Positions 57,657-64,000 of a stretch of DNA of 64,000 nt are shown here, in pieces. The DNA is from an uncultured Prevotellaceae bacterium (GTDB lineage: Bacteria; Bacteroidota; Bacteroidia; Bacteroidales; Bacteroidaceae), in assembly GCA_946186505.1 (NCBI GenBank), contig CAMHNI010000002.1, positions 1 to 64,000 on the forward strand, given 5' to 3'. How positions within the stretch are numbered: the stretch's first letter is position 1; each line of letters opens with the position of its first letter. The translations under genes were made by a program, and so were the position numbers. The notes beneath the pieces are model-generated. The model ran no database searches. It had not been told where the DNA came from and saw nothing but the letters and a program-made list of their open reading frames with translations.

Positions 57657-57809
57657 AATCGTTTTATTTAAAAGTTTCTATATGTTAGACGTACTAATGA
57701 GGCAAAAAGTTGCAAAAGCCCTATCTTCATTTGACAAGAATCTCATTTTTTCTCTAAATCGTTGGTTCAGAGTCCATGCTTCTTGTAAGTTTTCCTTCTC
57801 GTTGCATCC

Positions 57810-58667
57810 TTACTTATCCTGAATGACAATGGACGGAGGACATTCATACATCACTCTGGCATGGTTAGTTCGGATGAGCTGACTTTCAACACAACGACCT
57901 GTAGTGCGGTCAATGACATCGCGATAGACTTTTCCATTTCGATAAATGACACCTTCCATTCCCGACGTACCGTCACCTACCCGTGGCCTTTCACGAGAGA
58001 AATACTCATCCTCGGCATGAATATGAAAAGTATGTCGTTGCATCTCTTTTGCACGCAGTTCACCACACAGATATTCGTCATCAACCCACAGGCGGAGCTG
58101 GTAAATGTTATTCGTTTCGTTCTTGAAACGGTAGTCGATGTAGTTGTATGAGATACTCGTGCCTGTTCCGAAGGGAATCTGTCGGCCAAAGTCAGGGAAG
58201 AGATCCAGCCCGTCGTGATGATGATGCTCAGTGATGGTCAGTTCGCTATGCAGTATTAACCAATGAATCAGATTTGACAACTGGCACAAGCCACCGCCGA
58301 TGCCCTGATTCGGTTGACCTTTGGCGATGGTCAGTCCCTCTTTATAACCTTTTCGCTTGGTTGTCCGGCCAACCAGTTTCCAAACAGAGAATGTCTCGCC
58401 AGGGCGAATGATCAGGCCGTTGATATGGGGCACGGCCAAAGCAAGATTGGTAGCCTTGTTCTCCTGTAACTGCATATTGACATTTCCCAGGCGCCGCCTG
58501 ATGAGTGAGTTATGACGGTATACCAAGACAGGCAGAGACGACTCACTTCTTTCCTTGGCAAAGTGGGTGCCTTGAAGAAAATCCTTTAAATGTCTCTTCA
58601 GGATTTCTTTTTCCATTGAAAGTCGATAGGTGAGAGGCGAAATCTCGCAAAACAGTTTTCGTTTCAT
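57810..58667 (-). CDS. VanW-family protein
   Basis: This 285-residue protein has the VanW core: NLALAVPHINGLIIRPGETF, SVWKLVGRTTKRKGYKEGLT and GQPNQGIGGGLCQLSNLIHW. VanW occurs in some vancomycin-resistance clusters but most chromosomal copies are unrelated to resistance and their function is unknown. A run RPRVGDGTSGMEGVIYRNG is partly encoded by repeat P3 (57959-57995). Its start overlaps the stop of the acetyltransferase remnant by four bases. Confidence 0.9.
   Translation of the reverse strand: MKRKLFCEISPLTYRLSMEKEILKRHLKDFLQGTHFAKERSESSLPVLVYRHNSLIRRRLGNVNMQLQENKATNLALAVPHINGLIIRPGETFSVWKLVGRTTKRKGYKEGLTIAKGQPNQGIGGGLCQLSNLIHWLILHSELTITEHHHHDGLDLFPDFGRQIPFGTGTSISYNYIDYRFKNETNNIYQLRLWVDDEYLCGELRAKEMQRHTFHIHAEDEYFSRERPRVGDGTSGMEGVIYRNGKVYRDVIDRTTGRCVESQLIRTNHARVMYECPPSIVIQDK
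57959..57995 (-). repeat. Repeat P3 inside the VanW gene
   Basis: The plus strand reads TTCCCGACGTACCGTCACC and TACCCGTGGCCTTTCACG, differing from 46667-46703 at a few positions. The coding strand again gives R-V-G-D-G-T-S-G. Confidence 0.75.
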
Positions 58668-58890
58668 CGCTCGTTCAATTCATCTACCGTCAACTCCAGG
58701 AATGTTTTCCGATGAAGTACCGGTTCAGTATTTAGTTTCCGATAAGCGAGACGCTCATCACCATTGGCAAGATTGATGATACCACAATAGGTGAAGCCGT
58801 GCTTCTCGATGTTGTGCTGCATAATATGATTGTCCTTATGTGTATCGACGCGGATGCTTGCGTCACGAACTTCTTTGTATCTAATATTTC
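58664..58890 (-). pseudogene. GNAT acetyltransferase lacking its N-terminal half
   Basis: The frame contains SIRVDTHKDNHIMQHNIEKH and GFTYCGIINLANGDERLAYR, the conserved end of one GNAT group. The acetyl-CoA loop and everything before it, about 110 residues, are absent because the glycerate kinase gene ends exactly there. The open frame runs back into the kinase gene out of frame, so no normal product is expected. Confidence 0.7.
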
Positions 58891-59993
58891 CAAAGCTTAT
58901 GTCTTCTAACGGTATTGATGATATTTTGCGTGGCCACTTCCTTGCGCATAGCTTCTTCGAGGGAGATGCTTTCTGGATTGATACATTCAACATGGGCAAA
59001 ACCTGCATTCAAAAGTTCCTGTTTGTCACTGATTCTACCAGCAATAAGACATACCGGCACATTGCCTGATTGCTTCAAGATTCCCATGGGAAGTTTGCCC
59101 ATCAGGGTTTGACGGTCAGCAGCGCCTTCACCAGTAATAACGAGGTCAGCATCATTGACTATCTCATGGAACCGGATGGTGTCAAGCAACAGCTCGATGC
59201 CAGGCTTGCAGTCGGCATTCATATATTGCAGGAAAGCATAGCCCAAACCGCCAGCTGCTCCTGCGCCCTCCTGCTCAGAGCGGTCATAGCCGAAATGCTT
59301 GGCAGAAATATCTGCAAACTTCCTGGCGCGTTCGTCGAGTTGAAGAACCATTTCTGGCGAAGCTCCCTTTTGCGGAGCAAAGACGTGTGCAGCACCATTC
59401 TCGCCAGAGAGCGGATTCTTGACATCGGAAGCAATCGTAAACCGAACGGACTTCAATTCTTCTATATCGTCCCAAGTACGGACTCCCCCTCTATCGGAAA
59501 GGCTACGGGTAGGCGCGTCAGTGGGAATGGGGAATAGGGGGAGGCTTTCGATGAGTGCCCGGAGCATACCGATGCCTGCGTCACTGGTTGCGCTGCCGCC
59601 AAGTCCCACAATGATATGTTTTGCGCCTCTTCGGACTGCATCAGCTACCAACTGGCCCGTACCGTAACTGGTAGCCACCATCGGATTCCTTTCTTTCCTG
59701 GTAAGCAGCGTCAGTCCGCTGGCTTGTGCTATTTCTATCACGGCCAGATCTTCTTTATGCAGATATTGCGCAGAGACAGGTCGCATCAGTGGATCTCTGA
59801 CCGTCAGTTCAACCAAATCCCCACCAATAGCCGCATGGAAGGCATCTATAAAACCTTCGCCGCCATCGCTGACAGGCACTTGTACAACTTCTGCATTAGG
59901 GCAACGGCTCCTGACACCCTCTGCTGCTGCCAGATTGGCCTCTTTTGAGGTCAGGCACCCCTTGAATGAATCTATGGCGACTACTATTTTCAT
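58881..59993 (-). CDS. glxK: Glycerate kinase
   Basis: This 370-residue enzyme phosphorylates glycerate. It starts MKIVVAIDSFKGCLTSKEAN and has VVQVPVSDGGEGFIDAFHAA, KHIIVGLGGSATSDAGIGML, SGENGAAHVFAPQKGAS and DLVITGEGAADRQTLMGKLP. Residues near 160-175 (PTDAPTRSLSDRGGVRTWD) replace the usual loop and coincide with a reversed P3 repeat (59496-59527). The last residues RRHKLWKY are probably the junction with the acetyltransferase remnant. It overlaps the cupin-MsrA gene by four bases. Confidence 0.93.
   Translation of the reverse strand: MKIVVAIDSFKGCLTSKEANLAAAEGVRSRCPNAEVVQVPVSDGGEGFIDAFHAAIGGDLVELTVRDPLMRPVSAQYLHKEDLAVIEIAQASGLTLLTRKERNPMVATSYGTGQLVADAVRRGAKHIIVGLGGSATSDAGIGMLRALIESLPLFPIPTDAPTRSLSDRGGVRTWDDIEELKSVRFTIASDVKNPLSGENGAAHVFAPQKGASPEMVLQLDERARKFADISAKHFGYDRSEQEGAGAAGGLGYAFLQYMNADCKPGIELLLDTIRFHEIVNDADLVITGEGAADRQTLMGKLPMGILKQSGNVPVCLIAGRISDKQELLNAGFAHVECINPESISLEEAMRKEVATQNIINTVRRHKLWKY
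59496..59527 (+). repeat. Repeat P3, reversed, inside the glycerate kinase gene
   Basis: GGAAAGGCTACGGGTAGGCG and the following TCAGTGGGAA are the reverse complement of P3 with several changes. It is read in a different frame from the other two copies. Confidence 0.55.
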
Positions 59994-60913
59994 TTTAGTA
60001 TCGAACTCTTGTCTTTTGCTTGTCTTGCAAACTCGAAGAGCGATTCTGGCAGATGGCAGTAGCCGTCAGGGTTTTTGTCAAGATAGTCTTGATGATACTC
60101 CTCGGCTGAATAGAAGTTCTGCAACGGAAGCTTTTCGACAGCCAGAGGCTGCTGATACTTTTTCTGTTCCTCAGCAAATACCTTCTCGATAACAGGCAAA
60201 TCCTCGACATTGGTATAGTAGATACCCGTGCGGTAGCGGGTCCCTTCGTCGTGACCCTGTTTGTTGAGACTTATGGGGTCGATGGCCTTGAAGAACATCT
60301 GCAAGAGGAATTCGAGGCTCACCACATCAGGATTATACTTCACATGGACTGTCTCTGCATAGCCCGTCGTGTCCGTATAGACTTCTTTGTACGAAGGATC
60401 CGCAGTATGTCCATTGGCAAATCCAACTTCCGTCTCCACTACGCCCTCTACCTGTTTGAAGTAATGCTCTGTTCCCCAGAAGCAGCCGCCAGCCAGAAAG
60501 ATGTCCTTGCCGCTCTTGATTTCCAATATCCCATCAACATCATGTTCAACGAAGGAACCGGCCTTACATTCCAGAAGCACGGCGGGTGTAAGGCACTCCA
60601 ATCCGTGCCATACGTTCTTTGGTATATCAACACCGTAAGTCCCGCTCTCCTGACTGATGACGCAGGATGCTAGAACTTTACCATCATCCTTATAGGTCGT
60701 CACTCTGACCTTGCCCTTTAGAATGACAAAAGTCTCATCCTTGTCAGGGTGGTGATGCACAGGGATAACGGTACCCGGTTCCAGGGCATTGAGGAAACGG
60801 TGGCACTTGTCTTGTAGGCTTTCGTGGAAGTTGTAGTTCATACGCAGCCGGGGTGACTGCTTTGCCTGTTCCGCTACGCCACTAATCAGTTGTTCGTCTA
60901 TTATCTTCATCAT
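59990..60913 (-). CDS. Cupin (WbuC-like) fused to MsrA
   Basis: This 307-residue cytoplasmic protein has two domains. Residues 1-130 form a WbuC-like cupin (MNYNFHESLQDKCHRFLNAL, PVHHHPDKDETFVILKGKVR, DIPKNVWHGLECLTPAVLLE). Residues 135-300 are methionine sulfoxide reductase A with the catalytic Cys in LAGGCFWGTEHYFKQVEGVV and the substrate segment AEEYHQDYLDKNPDGYCHLP. MsrA repairs oxidised methionine; the cupin may bind metal or a sugar acid. The stop overlaps the glycerate kinase start by four bases. A second Met at 60910 is an equally possible start. Confidence 0.92.
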   Translation of the reverse strand: MMKIIDEQLISGVAEQAKQSPRLRMNYNFHESLQDKCHRFLNALEPGTVIPVHHHPDKDETFVILKGKVRVTTYKDDGKVLASCVISQESGTYGVDIPKNVWHGLECLTPAVLLECKAGSFVEHDVDGILEIKSGKDIFLAGGCFWGTEHYFKQVEGVVETEVGFANGHTADPSYKEVYTDTTGYAETVHVKYNPDVVSLEFLLQMFFKAIDPISLNKQGHDEGTRYRTGIYYTNVEDLPVIEKVFAEEQKKYQQPLAVEKLPLQNFYSAEEYHQDYLDKNPDGYCHLPESLFEFARQAKDKSSILK

Positions 60914-60946
60914 TACTACTTTTTGTTCTGCTTTTTTCTTTGTTCT

Positions 60947-61041
60947 CGTAGCCCTTCTGTTCTACAAAGGTATGGTGCCCTCCACGAGACACTCGGTAGT
61001 CTCGCGGCCCCTCCATTATAGTCAATAATCTGGTCTGGCAT
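60947..61041 (-). pseudogene. Decayed 5' copy of the carbonic anhydrase gene with an inserted palindrome
   Basis: The start codon region reads MPDQIIDYN, close to MIDQIIAFN of the gene at 49034. A 40-base palindromic insert (CGAGACTACCGAGTGTCTCG) follows, and then GTAGAACAGAAGGGCTACGA, again matching the gene. The rest is absent. The upstream leader (61050-61120) also resembles that of the gene. Confidence 0.7.
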
Positions 61042-61224
61042 AAGCATAATACCTTATTTCACTAAAAAACTATTGGCAAAGATAGTGATTATTGCGGAAT
61101 AATTGGTAAATTTGTAGCCACTTTTAGGATAGTTTATAGAAACAATGATACAGCAAGTAGAATAACGCTAAAATCAAAGTCTCGCGGATTCCATTTGGTG
61201 ACCAGTGAGAATGGGAACCTATCA

Positions 61225-61449
61225 GGGTATCTGTTTTTGCGAAATCAGAACTGCTTGAGGCGATGGCGGACGACTATGTCAAGCTTAACGGGCAGATTGC
61301 AAAGATGTTGCTGGAGAAAGCGGAACAACATCTGGCAGCTACAACCTCACTACTGACATCCTGAAAGCGATGACTGTGCCGAGAGGGATGCCTTTGGTGA
61401 CACCTCAGCCCTTTTCTCTCTTGGCACGTCATACCCAGACAGGTAAATA
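61225..61449 (+). pseudogene. Frameshifted remnant of an unidentified gene
   Basis: Two neighbouring frames look coding: IRVSVFAKSELLEAMADDYV, KLNGQIAKMLLEKAEQHLAA up to a stop, and in another frame SGSYNLTTDILKAMTVPRGM, PLVTPQPFSLLARHTQTGK and a stop at 61449. They meet near 61335 and might once have been one protein. No family was recognised. From 61450 to 61730 nothing else is seen. Confidence 0.35.
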
Positions 61450-61739
61450 GCTCCTTAATGTATCTGGGTTATATATTGATAAGTTTTTGTGTTTCTAATT
61501 CTCTGCATCTTCCTCTGATTCGCATGTGGGCGAGTCGATGACTCTGTCGTACTCCACTTGAGTAGGAATAATAAATGGTCAAGGCTATGGCCGCTTTTCT
61601 TCTTTTTTTGTATGCAAAGGTACAAAGACAGCGGCAGATAAAGTGTGAAATTTTTCATAATGGTGTGGAAAAAATGAAAAGGAGTTGTGTAAATTGTGCG
61701 AATTTCCACATTTTTTGCCGTCTTTTTACAAAAAAAGAG

Positions 61740-61747
61740 TAATTTTG
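61740..61747 (+). promoter_or_regulatory. -7 promoter box of the membrane AraC gene
   Basis: TAATTTTG ends only eight bases before the ATG at 61756, which predicts a leaderless or nearly leaderless message. Confidence 0.6.
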
Positions 61748-61755
61748 TAGCCCAA

Positions 61756-62976
61756 ATGAGAGAAATACAATTTGCAGCCTTGGTGCTGACCATCCTGTTG
61801 ACGATTAAATTGCTGGTGCTGCCCCGTCATGCCATAAGCAACCATACGATGAGTACGGCACGCTGGCTTATGGCAGGAGGAACGTCGCTGCTCTGTGTGC
61901 AGTTCCTGCTGCAGTACACCCTGCAGTTGCGCACGACGGGGCACGTGTATCAGGCCATTATGCTGAATCTCGCACTTTTTATTCCCTGCTCGGCGCTGTT
62001 ATCGCTGGCGGTGCTTTACCTGCAACGGCAGGGGCACGTCAGCCGTATTGCCAAGTTTATTGGCCTGCCCGTATGGGTACTGGCAATGGCACTAATAGCC
62101 ATTGGTATCCAGGTAGGTGGCGAGGATGAGGGCGTGATGTCATCGACGCTGAAGTGGGCCGAAGTAGGTGCCAGTGCGTGCTACGCCGTGATGCAGCTCT
62201 ACTACAGTGTACAGTGTATGCATGAGATGCGCAGAATCAGACAGGCCATGGCCAACTACTACGACAACGACATGGACCACCTGATACAGTGGATGCAACT
62301 GAGTATCATCGTTCTGACACTGATGGCGGCGCTGATACCTGTCATCATCTTCGGCAACGGTCTGTGGCTGGCTCCTTTTGCACTGCTTATCTTCGGCTGT
62401 GTCTTCTATTTGGTCGATAGCTTCTGCCTCTATGCCGCCAGCTTGGCACCGGCGAGAGTCTGCGATGCCGAGGAGAATGCGAGTCATGAGGATGAGGAAC
62501 GTCGTGAAGTCAATGAAGAGCTGACCACCGTTAACGGTGCGTCGGAACCGACAGACGACGTGCTGCAGCATGTGGAGGAGGCCGTGAACCTGTGGGTTGC
62601 GGATGGCAGCTACCTACGGAGCGGCATCAAAATGCCCGTTGCGGCCGAGGCCATCGGTGTTCCCCGCTACCTGCTCTCAGCATGGCTGAAGAAACGGAAG
62701 AACTGCACCTATGCTAGTTGGATGAATAACCTGCGCATCGACGCTGCTAAGCGTGTGCTCACCGATCACCCCGACTGGAACAACGAGGCTGTGGCTCAGC
62801 ATTGCGGTTTTAGTGACCGCAGCTACTTCCAGAAGAAATTCAAGGAGGCTACCGGCCTGACACCCGCCGACTACTTGGAGACCACTTTGAGAGGTTTTTC
62901 TCGGAATAATGCTTCAGATAATTCTGAAGCTAGAACTCCAAAGGCTGAAAGCCTTTTAACTTCCGATAACTACTGA
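61756..62976 (+). CDS. Membrane-anchored AraC-family regulator
   Basis: This 406-residue protein has six or seven membrane helices in the first 230 residues (LAFALVLTILLTIKLLVLP-like start, LNLALFIPCSALLSLAVLYL, LPVWVLAMALIAIGIQVGGE, IVLTLMAALIPVIIFGNGLW), a charged linker, and a C-terminal AraC domain (AEAIGVPRYLLSAWLKKRKN, NEAVAQHCGFSDRSYFQKKF). This architecture is common in Bacteroidales and suggests sensing at or in the membrane. Upstream in-frame codons from 61696 overlap the promoter and are excluded. No adjacent target operon is obvious. Confidence 0.87.
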   Translation: MREIQFAALVLTILLTIKLLVLPRHAISNHTMSTARWLMAGGTSLLCVQFLLQYTLQLRTTGHVYQAIMLNLALFIPCSALLSLAVLYLQRQGHVSRIAKFIGLPVWVLAMALIAIGIQVGGEDEGVMSSTLKWAEVGASACYAVMQLYYSVQCMHEMRRIRQAMANYYDNDMDHLIQWMQLSIIVLTLMAALIPVIIFGNGLWLAPFALLIFGCVFYLVDSFCLYAASLAPARVCDAEENASHEDEERREVNEELTTVNGASEPTDDVLQHVEEAVNLWVADGSYLRSGIKMPVAAEAIGVPRYLLSAWLKKRKNCTYASWMNNLRIDAAKRVLTDHPDWNNEAVAQHCGFSDRSYFQKKFKEATGLTPADYLETTLRGFSRNNASDNSEARTPKAESLLTSDNY

Positions 62977-63069
62977 TAACTTCATACATGCGAAACATGA
63001 GTTAATGATATTGGTTTGTAATTCGCAAAACAACGAACATTCTGTTCAAATAAAAAAGGAATGTGGCGG

Positions 63070-63399
63070 TTACCCACAACATCCCCCCTTCTTCTTGCAC
63101 ACGGCCTGCCCAAAGAACTCTTTGAAGAGTTCTTGAGCCAGTAGCCAGTTCTCCTGATTAATACAATATTTTACCTTAGGCAGTTCAATCGTTCCCTGTA
63201 TCAGTCCGGCATTCTTCAGTTCCGACAGATGTTGCGAGACGGTAGCTTTGGCAATGGGCAGCTCTTCGTGAATGTCGCCGAAGTAGCAATGCTCCTGCTT
63301 AGCCAAAAACTGCATGATGGCCACCCGTGCAGGATGCCCCAGTGCCTTGGCGAAACGTGACATTTTCTCTTGCCTTTCCGTGTACGCTTTCTTGTCCAT
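63070..63399 (-). CDS. ArsR-family winged-helix regulator
   Basis: This 109-residue repressor-type protein begins MDKKAYTERQEKMSRFAKAL and has the ArsR core AKALGHPARVAIMQFLAKQE, HEELPIAKATVSQHLSELKN and AGLIQGTIELPKVKYCINQE. The C-terminal CKKKGGCCG is a Cys cluster likely to bind a soft metal. The -7 box TACCTTTG (63424-63417) places transcription start about ten bases before the ATG at 63399; earlier in-frame Met codons (63450, 63480) lie upstream of it. The target gene is not evident nearby. Confidence 0.9.
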   Translation of the reverse strand: MDKKAYTERQEKMSRFAKALGHPARVAIMQFLAKQEHCYFGDIHEELPIAKATVSQHLSELKNAGLIQGTIELPKVKYCINQENWLLAQELFKEFFGQAVCKKKGGCCG

Positions 63400-63560
63400 A
63401 CTCCGAATTTTGTTCGCAAAGGTACGAACTATATTTAAGATATCAGTCATGTCATTCGTTATTTTACGAACATTTAACAAAAGTTGTTAATGATAGGAAT
63501 TTCTGATTTACTTATCATTTTGATAGGACAAAATGACGATTCAATCTCCAAAATCATAAT

Positions 63561-63619
63561 ATTGTCCTACTTTTGGACAATATATTTAACCTCGTTTGTC
63601 AAATAATTGTGTAACTTTG
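63561..63619 (+). promoter_or_regulatory. Promoter region of the GH43 gene with an inverted repeat
   Basis: The -7 box TAACTTTG is at 63612-63619, 30 bases before the ATG. ATTGTCC (63561-63567) and GGACAAT (63575-63581) are perfect arms around a seven-base spacer, ending 31 bases before the box. A further GATAGGACAAAATGACG half-site lies at about 63520. Confidence 0.55.
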
Positions 63620-63648
63620 CACTCAGATTACAGATAACAACAAAAGAC

Positions 63649-64000
63649 ATGATCAAGAAAATTATCCTATGCGCTCTGACAACATTACTCGTTGATGGAG
63701 TGGGAATGGCGAAAGCCTCACAGCACACTTTGCCAAAAGAGGAGGAAATGGGTGCCTACCTGATGGTTTATCACAAGGACTGCGACCACAGCCTGCACAT
63801 GGCCATCAGCTATGACGGCTACGCATGGACGGCACTCAACAACGACCGCCCTATTATCTGCGGCGACACCATCGCTGAACAGCACGGCATTCGCGACCCT
63901 CACATCTTCCGGGGGCCAGACGGTGGCTTCTATCTGGCGATGACCGACCTGCACATCTTCGGCTCGAAGGCGGCAGCTGAACGTGAAGGGCACATGAACA
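63649..64000 (+). CDS. GH43-like glycoside hydrolase, 5' part only
   Basis: The first 117 residues are visible; the gene runs off the window. A signal peptide (MIKKIILCALTTLLVDGVGM and AKAS) is followed by YLMVYHKDCDHSLHMAISYD, GYAWTALNNDRP, HGIRDPHIFRGPDGGFYLAM and TDLHIF, the first blades of a five-bladed propeller typical of GH43 arabinosidases and xylosidases, with the catalytic-base region still to be judged. It is probably secreted and acts on arabinan, xylan or a related glycan. Confidence 0.85.
   Translation, partial: MIKKIILCALTTLLVDGVGMAKASQHTLPKEEEMGAYLMVYHKDCDHSLHMAISYDGYAWTALNNDRPIICGDTIAEQHGIRDPHIFRGPDGGFYLAMTDLHIFGSKAAAEREGHMN

Noticed and set aside
57810..58667. VanW gene as a vancomycin-resistance determinant
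   Set aside because: No vanHAX-like or sensor genes are nearby, and isolated VanW proteins are common in bacteria without such resistance.
2212..61041. Possibility that the broken genes are assembly artefacts
   Set aside because: Not excluded, but the remnants differ from intact relatives by many substitutions and include repeats at junctions, which argues for real decay; read mapping would settle it.
1..64000. tRNA and rRNA genes
   Set aside because: I looked for T-loop words such as GGTTCGAATCC with matching acceptor stems and for rRNA signatures and saw none; a covariance-model search could not be run.

Overview
The window looks like a chromosomal segment of a member of the Bacteroidales, most probably Prevotella or a close relative. 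The evidence is indirect but consistent: promoters carry the Bacteroidota -7 box TAnnTTTG, upstream purine-rich ribosome sites are scarce, polysaccharide-degrading enzymes (GH27, GH28, GH2, GH43) lie among metabolic genes, and many lipoproteins and exported redox proteins are present. I saw no rRNA, tRNA, CRISPR array, transposase or phage module.

Layout. (1) 1-15.9 kb is a redox and detoxification island with several broken genes: flavin reductase-like, flavodoxin-like, FMN reductase, SDR, NTF2-like, cupin and carboxymuconolactone decarboxylase-like genes around a GH27 alpha-galactosidase, plus an intact and a gutted AraC regulator. Four promoters here share one motif at exactly the same distance (31 bp) from the -7 box. 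(2) 10.5-12.5 kb is an ATP-grasp/esterase gene pair. (3) 15.9-19.9 kb is a TolC-HlyD-MFS tripartite efflux operon. (4) 20.1-30.9 kb is a compact sulfate-assimilation and siroheme operon: sulfite reductase fused to a TusA-like domain, a Met8-like siroheme synthase, short HemA, a HemC-CobA-HemD fusion, HemB, HemL, CysD, CysN and APS reductase. It encodes the route from glutamyl-tRNA to siroheme and from sulfate to sulfide, with no protoheme branch. (5) 31.0-35.9 kb holds a porin and a Pst-type ABC transporter. A GGTAT-N5-ATACC box, or half of it, sits at the same distance from the -7 box upstream of the siroheme operon, the porin operon, the transporter ATPase and the ATP-grasp pair, which suggests this transporter belongs to sulfur metabolism. 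(6) 36-46 kb is mixed: GH28, UmuDC, small membrane proteins and several broken genes. (7) 46-52 kb: GH2, flavin reductase, carbonic anhydrase, hydrolase, DUF3267 and a ZIP transporter. (8) 52.4-55.8 kb: an oxygen-defence operon (ferritin-like, small winged helix, rubredoxin, FMN protein, MBL-rubredoxin) divergent from an AraC regulator. (9) 56-64 kb: esterase, YbjQ, VanW, glycerate kinase, cupin-MsrA fusion, membrane AraC regulator, ArsR and the start of a GH43 enzyme.

Two structural themes run through the window. Short palindromic repeats of several families lie between genes and also inside reading frames without breaking them. Many genes are hollowed out: 5' and 3' ends remain while the middle is deleted. 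Twice, the leader and first codons of one gene were copied in front of another.
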